A DNA stretch of 13,638 nucleotides from CAIVSN01 sp031539165. GTDB lineage: Bacteria; Patescibacteriota; Gracilibacteria; BD1-5; UBA2023. A program made the translations under genes and the position numbers. Under the pieces are notes generated by a model, which was given only the letters and a program-made list of their open reading frames with translations, did not search any database and was not told the DNA's origin. The stretch covers positions 1 through 13,638 of the forward strand of contig JAVKLK010000037.1 in the NCBI GenBank assembly GCA_031539165.1. The letters are read 5' to 3'. Position 1 is the stretch's first letter, and each line of letters starts with the position of its first letter. Positions 1 to 9,396 of the stretch are shown in pieces.

Positions 1-409
1 CATCATTCATAGTCTTGAGAAAAGAAATGACGTGAGACTTTCAGCGGGGGTCTTGAAGTAATGCAGCAATATGATCATCGTCCTTTTCAATAGGCAATTC
101 CATGATTTTTGTTCGTGCCTGAATCGTTTGTTTTACTGTTTGTGGAATCAAAGATTCCTCCACGTGAGCTCGTAAATAAGCAGTACTGGTCTTTGTCTCT
201 CAACGAAATACATCAGAAACGGTATTCCATGCTCTTCGAGCTCGCTGTTCAATCCATGACGATATACTACTCTTCGATTCCTCCTCCTTTCTTGAGGGTA
301 ATTCAGCTGAGTGCGCCTCGGCTCATCGCGGAGCGAGAGCAGCAATCTGCATCACATCGGATTCTTTCCCGAAATCAAATGAATGAGCGATTCTCTGGCG
401 TTCTGTCAT
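1..409 (-). CDS. Hypothetical protein, N-terminal 136 residues (runs off left edge)
   Basis: I do not recognise this protein. With TGA read as Gly, one frame stays open from an ATG at 409-407 to the window edge, with TGA at codons 29, 70 and 123. The visible part is hydrophilic, with no signal peptide or membrane segment. Residues 29-50 are rich in Ser, Glu and Lys. Further on come basic helical stretches (WIEQRARRAWNTV) and a conserved-looking segment (VISFLKTMND) just before the edge. The ATG is chosen because a -10-like TAGGAT ends 6 nt upstream and nothing is open to a better start. It is divergent from gatB across 86 bp. The standard code offers only a 65-residue piece in a different frame, starting at TTG. 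The frame is fairly secure; the function is unknown. Confidence 0.65.
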
Positions 410-415
410 AGTTCC

Positions 416-444
416 ATCCTACACTACTCCCAATTTTCCTGCAA
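416..444 (-). promoter_or_regulatory. Promoter-like site for the leftward gene at 409, possibly leaderless
   Basis: Read on the minus strand, TTGCAG (444-439), a 17-nt spacer and TAGGAT (421-416) are followed by 6 nt and the ATG. Initiation about 7 nt after the -10 would place the transcript start at or next to the A of the ATG. No Shine-Dalgarno sequence is present. Motif match only. Confidence 0.4.
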
Positions 445-448
445 AAAA

Positions 449-476
449 TTGAAAATACCACGCTTTTCTCTACAAT
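449..476 (+). promoter_or_regulatory. Sigma70-like promoter for gatB
   Basis: TTGAAA (449-454), a 16-nt spacer and TACAAT (471-476). The ATG of gatB follows 19 nt later, so the leader would be only about 12 nt and carries no Shine-Dalgarno sequence. It lies back to back with the promoter-like site of the divergent gene. Motif match only. Confidence 0.5.
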
Positions 477-495
477 GCTCTTTCATCTTTCGCCT

Positions 496-1929
496 ATGTC
501 AAAATACGAAATAGTCATGTGACTTGAGACGCATGTTCGCGTCAAATCAGCTACCAAAATGTTTTGTGGATGTGCCAATGCTATCGAACTTGCGGATGAG
601 CCGAATACGAATGTGTGCCCCATCTGCATGGGTATGCCGGGTATGCTCCCTGTACTCTCATCTGGAGTGGTAGATTTGGCAGTGCGAGCATCTCAAGCTC
701 TTCGCATGACAGTACATGAGACATCTATTTTTGATAGAAAGAGCTATTTTTATCCCGATCTTCCTCAAGGATTTCAAATCACTCAGCTGTATCATCCAAT
801 TGCTGAAGGCGGAAAGGTGGTCACCTATGTTCAGGGGGCACTCAAAGAATTCCGAGTAAACCGTCTTCATATTGAGACAGATGCAGGGAAGCTCGTCCAT
901 GCTGGTACCAAAACTCTCTGTGACTATAACCGAGCAGGGTCTCCTCTGATGGAAATTGTTACAGAGCCAGACTTTAGAAGCAAAGAAGAAGTCATAGCCT
1001 ACTTGGAAGAACTTCAGAAACTCATGCGTTGGTGCGGAGCTTCCGATGCTGATATGGAAAAATGACAACTCCGGTGTGATGTAAATATCTCCCTGCGTCC
1101 TGTAGGATCAAGTGAACTTTGGAATCGAGTAGAACTCAAAAACATTAACTCTTTCTCTGCAATCGGAAGAGCGATTGATGCCGAATTTGCGAGACAGGAA
1201 GAAATCTATGAATCCGGAGGAAAGGTAACCCAAGAAACTCGAGGATGGGATGACGAACACGGAGAAAGTCACTCTCAGCGATCTAAGGAAGATGCCATGG
1301 ATTATCGATATTTTCCTGAGCCTGATTTACCCCCTCTTGTGGTTTCGCCAGCTTATATTGAAGAACGGGCTATCGATGAGCTTCCTATTGATAGACGGAC
1401 AAAATACGTCACTCAGTACGGACTTCAGCCAGATGATGCTCGAATTCTCTCAGAAGAACGACATATATCTGACTACTACGAAACACTCGTTGGACTATCA
1501 GAAGACCCCAAAAAGGCCTGTTCTTATATCACCACGGTACTCTTTGCTCTCTTTGAAGCAAATCATATGCCCATTGATATGACTCGTCTCCTCTTCTCCA
1601 TAGAAGAGTTGGCTAAAGTAATTCGCCTGGTGCAAGCAGATGAGCTCTCAAGCACTAATGCAAAAGAAGTTATATCTGAATTGTTCCTGAATTGATGAAA
1701 TACAGATGAAATCATTTCAAGAAAAGGACTGAAGCAGATGAACGATACTGGAGCTCTTGAATCAATTGTCGATGCGGTAATCGCGGGGAATGAATCGCAA
1801 ATTTCTGAGTACAAAGCAGGGAAGACTGCTCTTTTTGGATTCTTTGTATGACAGTGTATGAAAGCCTCAAAAGGACAGGGAAATCCAAAGATTTTTACCG
1901 ATATTCTCAATACAAAGCTCGGGAAGTAA
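496..1929 (+). CDS. gatB: Aspartyl/glutamyl-tRNA(Asn/Gln) amidotransferase subunit B
   Basis: GatB is the tRNA-binding, kinase-like subunit of GatCAB, which converts Asp-tRNA(Asn) or Glu-tRNA(Gln) to Asn- or Gln-tRNA. The 477-residue product matches the usual family length. Family signatures run end to end: YEIVMGLETHV at 4-14, a cysteine set C24/C26 and C41/C44 that could hold zinc, EPNTNVCPICMGMPG, MEKGQLRCD near 187-195, ELKNINSF, DYRYFPEPDLPP, and the C-terminal YqeY-like tail with GLKQMNDTG and VGQCMKASKGQGNP. Five in-frame TGA codons (9, 190, 400, 401, 452) all fall where glycine fits, three of them at invariant positions. The stop is TAA. gatA and gatC are not in the window. It is convergent with the next gene, with an 18-nt gap. 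Confidence 0.97.
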
Positions 1930-1947
1930 GAGTTTCTCGACTAAAAA

Positions 1948-3288
1948 CTATCGATTCGATTGTGTAGAGGCAAGAAATGCCTGGAGTTCTTGTTCTCCCG
2001 CTTTTCGGAGCTTGTTTCTTCTTGCTCGTATCTCCGCAAGATATGCCATGTATCCCGTTCCACGTAGCGGAGGATTCCATCCGAGATGCTCTCCGAGAAA
2101 ATGAAGAAGTTTTGCTGCACGTTCATGAAGAACAGGGGGGAGAGAGAAGAGACTATTCATGTATATTTTCAAGAGATGTCATCCTGATGCAGATTGTGAG
2201 TGAATTATCTCTGGCGCTTCTCGAAGAAGAAAGGATCGTATTTCTGATTCAGAAAAGGTTCCTTCTACAAACAATTGAAGCTGGGAACATCCTCGTTGAA
2301 AAGTGGTTGTATCAGCAAGAAGGGACAAAAGTCGACTTAAGAGAAGCTCAGATTCATTCTTTTTAGTACTTGAGTACGAGTAGAGCAAGAGATTCTCCGT
2401 CAAACTGGCAAGTTTCCCCTGAAGGAGTTCGTTAGCCCGTTCAAAGTACTCTCGAGAAAGACGAAGAGAGCCGCGACCTACATCGTACACATCTGCACCC
2501 CTAGATTGAAGAAGTAACGCAAATACTCCTGATTCCCCAGGAAGAAGAGTTCCTTCTTCCTCACACAAATTAGAACGAAATCGAAGAGATCCTGGAATAG
2601 ATTTTAGTTCCGCTGGCTGAAACACTCAAGCTTCAAAGTCCATCCAATACAGAGTTTCTCAAAAAAGTACCACAAGATTTGCATGGTGGTCCATCGCATA
2701 CACCAAGTAGGGAATATTCAATTGTTTGAGCACGGCACTCGCAAGATATACTTTGCCAAAGCAAAGCATCATTCGATCTTGGAGATATTCCTTCGGATAG
2801 GCTGATTCGTATCTCCATGGATACAGCTGTAACTCCCGAACGAGAATACTCGTTGTAAGTAAGCGGTAGGTAAAAGCGTATTCTTCACTCTGAGTAAAGC
2901 GCTCGGATTTAGAAGTAGCTCCAATTCTTTTTAAAAAATTTTGCTTCTGAGTTGGGAAGGATGACTCCTCTATTTCTGCACTGTAAATACGGATATTAGA
3001 CGGATAGTACTGGTTACAGGCTCGATTTTTCTGAGTCTTGCTTCCAAAAGGCAAGACCTTCTGAGTGTTTATATCCATATGCCTCCGGTATTCTGCCTTA
3101 TTCGGTACAAGAATTTTTTGAATAACTTGCTCACGACCTGCATCAAATATCGAAGATAGAGCCTGTGTAGTTGTAGAATGAATATCAAATGTGCTCCGAG
3201 TATCCGAAGGTGACTTTTGTAAAAAAGGGATTGAGTGAGAAATCCCTTCTGGATGAATAGAAAGGAAGTCTTGAAGAATCGATCTCAT
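1948..3288 (-). CDS. Putative transglutaminase-like (papain-fold) protein
   Basis: Three frame-consistent segments join through TGA at codons 210, 221 and 370 into a 446-residue protein ending in TAG. The start ATG is fixed by an in-frame TAA at 3294-3292, two codons upstream. The middle resembles a transglutaminase-like core: C176 in MLCFGKVYLASAVLKQLNIP, H201/H202 in YAMDHHANLVV, and D217 in LYWMDFEAG. The order and spacing are those of the Cys-His-Asp triad in that superfamily, where C-x-G-K/R-A followed by a helix ending in 'IP' is typical. Residues 1-150 are polar and unrecognised. The C-terminal half (222-446) is Leu/Glu-rich and mostly helical. There is no signal peptide or membrane helix, so it is probably cytoplasmic. 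Substrate and role are unknown, and it could be a catalytically inactive relative. Confidence 0.55.
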
Positions 3289-3294
3289 AAATTA

Positions 3295-3322
3295 CTTATA
3301 AATAAATAACTTATTAAGTCAA
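3295..3322 (-). promoter_or_regulatory. Promoter-like site for the transglutaminase-like gene, probably leaderless
   Basis: On the minus strand, TTGACT (3322-3317), a 16-nt spacer and TATAAG (3300-3295) are followed by six bases (TAATTT) and the ATG. Both hexamers match 5 of 6 of consensus. The expected transcript start coincides with the ATG, and there is no Shine-Dalgarno sequence. Confidence 0.5.
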
Positions 3323-3356
3323 TTCTCAGTATTCTCGACTCTCCCTTAGGTATAGA

Positions 3357-4340
3357 CTAATAGAAATCCTCCGGTTTGGTAAGCTTAAGAACTGCTTCGA
3401 GCATGGCCTTGATGTCCTTAGCATCGTCTGGATTCAAGAAAAACTCCGTTCCTCCGCTCATGAGGTGGAGGTACTGTATATCGTGGTGGAGCTTGAGGAA
3501 GTACCCATACAGGTACTGAAGCTCTCGGATATCTTTCTCGGAATGGCGCGTGAGTCCTTCTGTTTTGAGAAATTCAAGACGATCTATGATATTTGTCGGA
3601 ATATCTTTTACAAACAAGGGGTGCGTCTGTGTGTCTCGAATTCTTCGAACCAGAGCATACGCAAGACTATACTGAACCACTCGGAGTGGGCCTGCCTTGA
3701 ATCCCTCGGAGAGAGCATTGGGAACAGGGGAATAGGGTCCGAAATGAACACATTCTCCCGTAGGGGAAAACTCTGGAATAAAGTGACTCTTAAAAGTAAC
3801 ACGACCTATACGCACCACTCTTCTGTGGACATCAAGACGTTGTTTGAAGTTTCTTCCAATTCGAGAATCTTGAATAATCTCTTGAGAAACCTGCTCTCGC
3901 CCCTTGTCAATAAGTTGCTCATTTCCCCAAAGATGGTAACTATCCCAAATTCGAGTAGGAAATGAGAGTCAATCTCGACTCTCAAAGAGAGCAAGCGTAT
4001 CCGTCTCAATACACTTTGTCTCAACATTATCGATGGGTCCTGAAGAAAAACTTCTTACCCTCTCAAGTATCTCCTTTGCCAGAGGCGTGCTCGCATTCTG
4101 TCAGACAAGTCCGATATATTCGATATTGGAGCTTCGACTATCGAAGAGCTTGTTCTCCGCTCGTCCGTCGCTTCCTGTAGTTGATATGGCAATATCCTCT
4201 GCCGAAGCATCTTTGAGTATAGCATGAAGTTGTTTTTTGACTCGTTCTCTCCGATCTTCTCCATTCTGTTTGCTGATTTGAGCATAATGAAATACGCCCT
4301 CTTGAGAACTGGTGACGCACAAGTGTCGCGAATCTGCCAT
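3357..4340 (-). CDS. Putative GlnD-like / DUF294-type nucleotidyltransferase-fold protein
   Basis: A 327-residue protein with TGA at codons 80 and 124 and a TAG stop. Residues 55-62 read TGSDGRAE, like the G-S-x-G-R-x-E loop of DUF294 and GlnD-type nucleotidyltransferases. About ten residues later, where those enzymes have Asp-x-Asp, this protein has N72-I-E74. Further on, a segment PTRIWDSYHLWGNEQLI resembles the 'T-x-L-x-D-x-R-x-I-x-G-D-x-x-L' helix that follows the catalytic domain in that family. The C-terminal half is helical (for example YLYGYFLKLHHDIQYLHLM). No membrane segment is seen. Fold assignment rests on these motifs alone; the missing aspartates argue for altered chemistry or a pseudoenzyme. 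It lies 91 nt after map and 68 nt before the transglutaminase-like gene, with its own promoter-like site. Confidence 0.45.
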
Positions 4341-4349
4341 ACTAGGAAA

Positions 4350-4358
4350 ACTATATCA
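4350..4358 (-). promoter_or_regulatory. Extended -10 promoter-like element
   Basis: On the minus strand, TG (4358-4357), one base and TATAGT (4355-4350) lie 9 nt before the ATG at 4340. The TGn-TATAGT form is an extended -10. I see no clear -35. It would give the gene downstream of map a transcript with a leader of only about 2-3 nt. Confidence 0.35.
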
Positions 4359-4431
4359 CCCTCCTATACTGCATCATTTCTGCAATCCTGTCGAATTTTT
4401 CGGTACTTCTAAAACTGCCTCCATGCAGCTT

Positions 4432-5247
4432 TTATATGAACTTTTCGGTAGCTGTCAATATCTCGTATCCCGTCTCTGTGACAAGAATGGTATGTTCAAA
4501 CTGAGCAGAAAGTGATCCATCTTTCGTACGAACGGTCCACCCATCTACTGGATCAAGCTTCGTTTTATATCCTCAAGCATTAATCATGGGCTCTATGGTA
4601 AATATCATACCAGGAACCATAGTATGCCCCGAACCTTTTGGTGCTCGATGATAAATAATCGGCTCATCTTCATGAAAAAGGATGCCCACACCATGCCCCG
4701 TATATTCTCGTACAACGGAATATCCATGAAGCTCGGCGTATCGAGCAATTTCATAGCCTATATCTCCCGTCTTCGCTCCAGGACGAACTACAGATATTCC
4801 AATATCGAGGCATTTTTTTGTGACATCTATCAAATCCTGTGCCTTGGGAGATATTGCTCCAACCGCATACATTCTTGAGGCATCTCCTATATACCCATCC
4901 AAAATAGTAGAGGCATCGAAATTAAAAATATCACCCTCTTGCAGAATTTCACTCTTCTTCGGTACACCATGACAGATAACATCATTCACCGAAATACACG
5001 CATATTTTGAATATCCTCCAGCACCCCATCGGTTGTTTCAGAGATAATTAATACACGCCGATTTCCCCCCGTGTTTCAGAACGAAGCTATTCGCGATATG
5101 ATCGAGTTCTTCCGTGGAAATTCCTGGTCGAACATATTCCCCTATCATATCCAATACGGCAGCATTGAGCTGGCACGCCTTGCGGATACCTTCTATTTCC
5201 TCTGGAGTTTTTATGAGAATGCCTTTGAGGCTTCGTTGTTTTGACAT
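4432..5247 (-). CDS. map: Methionine aminopeptidase, type I
   Basis: Removes the initiator methionine from nascent proteins. The 271-residue protein ends in TAA and contains TGA at codons 70 and 225. The five metal ligands of the pita-bread fold are visible: D111 (NFDAS), D122 (IGDASRM), H185 (TGHGVG), E219 (FTIEPM) and E251 (SAQFEHT). The substrate-pocket histidine motif CHGVP follows the typical SVND. Codon 225 TGA gives EPMINAG, where glycine is nearly universal. The N-terminal KTPEEIEGIRKACQLNAAVLD is typical of bacterial type Ia enzymes; there is no zinc-finger extension. It begins 30 nt after the ybeY stop, so the two are probably co-transcribed. Compared with E. coli, the loop between about residues 64 and 84 is slightly different (CINYLGNNRWGAGGYSKYAC). 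Confidence 0.96.
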
Positions 5248-5277
5248 ACAAGATAGGAAGACAAGTGACGGAGCATT

Positions 5278-5742
5278 CTAGGATAATTCTCGATAATTCA
5301 AACTTTTATGTTCTTGCATAAGCGTACAGAGTACTCGACGCTCCTGTTCCCACATCTGCACATAGTCTTCGTCCGTCTCATGGTCATATCCAAGAATATG
5401 AAATATTCCATGTACCAAGAGGCGGTAACACTCATGCTCCTCGGAATGTCCGAATTCTTGAGCCTGCTGAGCAATACGAGATGCGGAAAATACGATTTCC
5501 CCCACCACATCTTCGGGTGTATTTGCCTCAAAAGAGTCAAAGTAATGAAACGAGAGGACATCCGTTGTGGCATCAATTCAGCGATACTGAAGATTCAAAG
5601 CTTGCATCGCATCATCTTCCAAAACTGCAAGGTGAATCGTTCAAAAATGAGGGGGTTCACTCAGAGAAATAGCACGCTCTATGCTCGTAAGCACCAATGG
5701 GTCAAGCGGAAGGGGGAAATCGAGCGGAACAAGGTGAAACAT
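5278..5742 (-). CDS. ybeY: Endoribonuclease YbeY (rRNA maturation factor)
   Basis: YbeY is a zinc-dependent RNase involved in 16S rRNA 3'-end processing and ribosome quality control. The 154-residue length is typical. The metal-binding signature H-x3-H-x5-H is complete: H111, H115 and H121 in HGIFHILGYDH. Upstream are the family motifs LEDDAMQALNLRYRGID, TTDVLSF, and GEIVFSA. TGA codons are at 34 and 55; the latter gives YRGID, where glycine is usual. The ATG at 5742 is the first in a frame that has an upstream TAG at 5760-5758, which is also the stop of the preceding gene. The stop is TAG. It is preceded by the DUF4012 gene (15-nt gap) and followed by map (30-nt gap), so it appears to be an operon member. 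Confidence 0.95.
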
Positions 5743-5757
5743 GGGCAATCAAGATAT

Positions 5758-8082
5758 CTAACGAACTCGGTATCGAGCCAGTCCTGGTTGAGGAATAAAT
5801 ACTATTTCTTTCTCACAAGAAGAAGGGGTGCTTGTATACTCAAAAGCAGCACGAGTGACTCAAGCGACTGGTGTAGTAACGGTAAACGTGGCAGCGTCAT
5901 ACTCCGATGCTGCTGTATCAAGTGCGATAGGAGAGACACTTCCTGAAAGGGTTCGGGTAATACGAGAGCCCTTTGGAAGAATAATCCGCATAAATTGAAC
6001 ATTATCTCCATTTCCTTGAACAAATAGTTCATGTTCGTGCGTTTTGGGATCTATTCCATAATCATAGAGCATTTTTCTCATTTTTTCCCGTTCAGAAACC
6101 GTGAATGTATGAGTACTCTCCATTTCAAAACGATTGGTAAATGTACACCCGCTTCCCCCCAGAGGAGTAAGGGTAAAGGCTCGATTCATGTATCGATCCG
6201 ATTTATTCCCAGAAAGAGAAGTGAATACGGGATAGACAAAATTATCTGGATTATTTCGATACGGCACATCTCAGAAAATATTTTTTGCAAAGGCATTCGC
6301 TCATTCATCCCGGAATGCTGCAAGAATTTGTTTTGCTGCCACTTCATCCTGGAGAATCTTGGCATAGGTATCAAATGCCCCCACTTCGACCATGCGCTTT
6401 TCGATTGCCTCTATCGCAGTAAAGAGGATATCTTTTGCACTACTTTGACGACCATACTGCCCCTCTACAAGAACAGAGAGAACGAGAGAAAATGAATCAG
6501 CCCGCAAAGGTTCTTTGATTTTTGGAACGGTAACTGGCTCAATCACTTGAAGAATTTTCTCCACTACACCCTGATTGATAGCAATGAGTCAGTCAAGAGT
6601 ACTTCCACCAGCCCGTTCATACATTCGGCTCACGGTGGTAAATGTTTGAGAGAAGTCCGGATAGTAGTTTGCATCTCGCAGTCCGAATACCTTGGTAATT
6701 TGATTGATTCCTGGAGGAGGGGTTTCTCCATAAGGAAATAAGTGCCAATCGTAGAAGTAGATGTCTTTCTTTTCGTATTTTTCGAGTCTTCCCTTATAGA
6801 AGGTAAGTTCAATGGCACTTCCAGGAAATCATCCATTTGCTCGAAGCTCGTCTCGGTTTTGGTTCAGAATGAGGTAATTCATCGGTTTTCTGTCTCCAAA
6901 AAGAGTCAGAAGATGTTCTCGGTTATGAGAAATATAGCGAAAACTCGAATCAACGAGCCCCAGTATCTGAGAGATTTTCCGCAATTCTTCATCCTTTTTC
7001 GTATCGCCCGTAGAGGAAATCGAGGCATAGTGAAACTGGGCAACAGCAATAGAATCCTGAAGAGCAGACAACATCTCTGAGTTCTCTTTTATGTATCCAG
7101 TAATATTTGCTGAAGTATGCGTGAGCAGGCGAGGGTCAAGATAGGAAAGCTCTCCCGTGAAACTACTGGGGAGGTTTTGGGCAAGGAAAGTTCTCAGAAT
7201 ATCAATCTTTTCTGCCGCATCCATGAGAGCCAATCATCCTTCTATTGCATGGTCTGCATTGAGAAGAGATTCATTTGATACAAGCCCCGCCGTAATAAGC
7301 CCATGAATGGGAAAGAAACTTGCTTTTGCTATGAGAAAGTGTTCGCGTATTTCTCCCGTCTTTTGTGGAATTTGACTCTGGGTACTTGGAAGAATGCTGA
7401 GTTTTTCATACGCTCGAAGTGTCTGAACTTTTGCAATATACCCCAGACCCCCGAGAGCCCCAATACAAAGAATTCCCCCCAGACAAATTACTCATCCAAT
7501 TCGCACAATTCTCTTACCATGTTTTATGCGGATATGTCTCGCTCGGCGAGCAAGGGTTTTTTCAAGTTCGTATATGTCAGGATGAAGAGCGGATGGGGGA
7601 TGACTCAGAAGCTCTCGAATATCGATACTATTTTCTGGAAGTACGGGCAAGTCTCGACACAAAGAAATCCTCGCCATTCGTACTTGTACTGCTTTTTTCG
7701 TGAATGAGAAAAGGGGAGAGGTAAAATCTGATGTTCGATAGAGATCAAGAAACTCTTTTGAGTGCGGATGTGAAATTCGAATGGAGAGACGACGAGAAAG
7801 TCGGATAGGGGGAATCGCTGTTTCTCCTTGGTATTTCTGGATATCGTTAAATCAATGAGAGCTATTGTGGTCCACAGCAACTGGATCCCCGAAGTGAAAA
7901 AAATGAGATACATCAATCGTATTCTCTCACACACGGGACCCTAAGTCGTTAATAATTCCAGCCGAAAGTATCGGTGGCACTTCTTCTTCCAGAGATTCTT
8001 CGTGCTCTTGAAAATGCGGAATCTCTGATTCGTGAGATTCGTGAGAATGGGCGTGCTCGTCGTGCGAAGACGGATGCGACAT
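5758..8082 (-). CDS. DUF4012 family membrane-anchored protein with His-rich N-terminus
   Basis: A 774-residue protein assembled across nine TGA codons (52, 77, 197, 283, 418, 498, 594, 604, 741), ending in TAG. DUF4012 proteins are large, single-pass, externally exposed proteins of unknown function, often near polysaccharide genes. Family motifs seen: LILNQNRDELRANGGF ending near 419, the FGLRDANYYPDF block at 466-477, and LDGLIAINQG at about 496-505. Residues 1-30 carry eight histidines. A basic stretch (RHIRIKHGKRIVRI) precedes a Gly-rich membrane helix at about 194-217, so residues 1-193 are probably cytoplasmic and the DUF4012 part outside. The start is uncertain: the ATG at 8082 is preferred, but a TTG at 8124 would add 14 residues (PHYTLTQLLLKII). 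A -10-like TATACT sits at 8115-8110 without a good -35. First gene of a likely operon with ybeY and map. Confidence 0.88.
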
Positions 8083-8173
8083 AATTATCTTGAGTAGTAA
8101 CTGAGTTAGAGTATAGTGAGGCAACGCATTTTCGCTAGTTCTATCCTACAAAACTTTTACCCCGTTTCTCAGC
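8083..8173. other. Divergent intergenic region between DUF4012 and DUF2130 genes
   Basis: 91 bp that must hold the promoters of both flanking genes. On the minus strand a TATACT lies at 8115-8110; on the plus strand a TATCCT lies at 8142-8147. Neither has a convincing -35 at 15-18 nt, and no Shine-Dalgarno sequence precedes either ATG. No repeat or hairpin stands out. Confidence 0.3.
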
Positions 8174-9373
8174 ATGACTTCGACTTCATTTACTTGCCCT
8201 CATTGTGGACATGCGATCGATATCTCTCAAATTGAAGAGCATCAAATTACAGAACGACTTCGAGAACGTCAGGCTGAAATTGAAACGCGAGCAAAAGCCG
8301 ACGCCGATAAGCGAGCTCTTGCTTGGGCACAAGAGCAAATCCAAAAAGAAAAAGATGCGGCAAAGATGCAGGCAGAACGACAATCCATAGAGTTGGAGGA
8401 ATTACGGAAACGGGATGACGAAGCTCGGAAGAAAGAGCTCGATTTTCTCAAAAGAGAGCAGGAGATGGAGCATCGCCAGAAAAATCTTGAAATCGAGAAA
8501 GAGCGCGCGCTCATAGAAATGCGGAAAAAAATGGAGGGAGAACTCGAGAGTGAGCTCAAGAAAAAACAATCCATTGAAATAGAACGAATGCAGTTGGAGT
8601 ATGACAAACGCTCGGCGGAACTCCAAAAACAACTAGAGATGACTCAACGAGCCGTAGAAGAGGCGAATAGAAAAGCAAATCAATGATCGATGCAAATACA
8701 GGGAGAGATTCAGGAAGATGCCTTGAAACAACTCTTGGGAACACACTTTCCCGTAGATATAATAAGCGATGTCGAGAAGGGAATTAAGGGAGCAGATTTG
8801 GTTCAGGAAGTACGCAACGAATTCGGTCAATCCATCGGAATTATCGCATGGGAATCAAAAAATACAAAGGCATGGTCTGATAGTTGGGTAGATAAGCTCA
8901 AAGAAGACCGACTTAGAGTAAACGCAAGTGTATCGGTTATCGTTTCGTCTGTTCTCCCTGAGTGAATTCATCGATTCGGAATGTATCGTGATATATGGGT
9001 GACTGAGTACGACAGCGTACTTCCTCTTACAATCGCGATACGAGCACACATGATTGAACTTGCGAAAACAAGAAATAGTTTGCGAGGGAAAGATGAAAAA
9101 ATGGAGGTGCTGTACAACTATCTCATCTCTCCAGAATTTAAGGCGAAGATAGAAAATATTGTTGAAGCTTTCGCTACACTAAAAGACGGCCTTGACCAAG
9201 AAAAGAGAGCCATGGAACGAATCTGGAGTGCTCGAGAAAAACAGCTTGCACGAGTAATCGATAATACTTCTCGTATGTACGGAGATATGCAGTGACTCCT
9301 CGGGTCACAACTCCAAAAAGTGCCCTATCTAGAGCTTCCAGAAGGAGAGCCTCCTGAAGAAAATACTCCATAA
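8174..9373 (+). CDS. DUF2130 family protein: zinc ribbon, coiled coil, nuclease-like domain
   Basis: A 399-residue protein with TGA at codons 171, 264 and 374 and a TAA stop. Residues 8-13 (CPHCGH) look like half of a zinc ribbon. Residues about 20-170 are a long charged coiled coil made almost entirely of Glu, Lys, Arg, Gln and Ala heptads. The DUF2130 domain follows, with its characteristic blocks: QGEIQEDALKQLL, KGIKGADLVQEV, IIAWESKNTKAWSDSW, VSSVLPEG, KMEVLYNYLISPEF, EKRAMERIWSAREKQL, and MYGDMQGLLGSQLQ. TGA codons 264 and 374 fall at the family glycines in LPEG and DMQG. The D of GADL and the E-x-K of WESK suggest a PD-(D/E)XK nuclease-like fold; that is inference, and the family's activity is not established to my knowledge. 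Divergent from DUF4012; 23 nt separate it from the next gene. Confidence 0.92.
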
Positions 9374-9396
9374 ATATCTGGTGTTTTATCCAAAGT

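Noticed and set aside
520..522. TGA as tryptophan (code 4) or selenocysteine
   Set aside because: The affected positions are conserved glycines (GatB GLE, MetAP MINAG, GatB VGQ), not Trp or Cys. TGG also encodes the expected Trp elsewhere (MetAP GWTV, CysS GRPGWHIE). No SECIS-like element follows the TGAs.
658..1068. 136-residue minus-strand ORF inside gatB
   Set aside because: It lies wholly within a conserved gene on the other strand and shows no family features; it is a shadow.
496..1929. gatB as a pseudogene broken by several nonsense codons or frameshifts
   Set aside because: All breaks are TGA, none is a frameshift, and each restores a fitting glycine. The same pattern holds for every other conserved gene in the window.
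1930..1947. Terminator in the gatB/transglutaminase-like convergent gap
   Set aside because: Only 18 bp, with no hairpin and only a short A-run; nothing to support a terminator.
5308..5946. 212-residue plus-strand ORF opposite ybeY and the DUF4012 3' end
   Set aside because: Both genes on the opposite strand are clearly real, and the product is a Cys/Arg/Ser-rich shadow sequence.
8269..8607. Ser/Arg/Phe-rich minus-strand ORF opposite the DUF2130 coiled coil
   Set aside because: Low-complexity antisense of Glu/Lys heptad codons; typical shadow.
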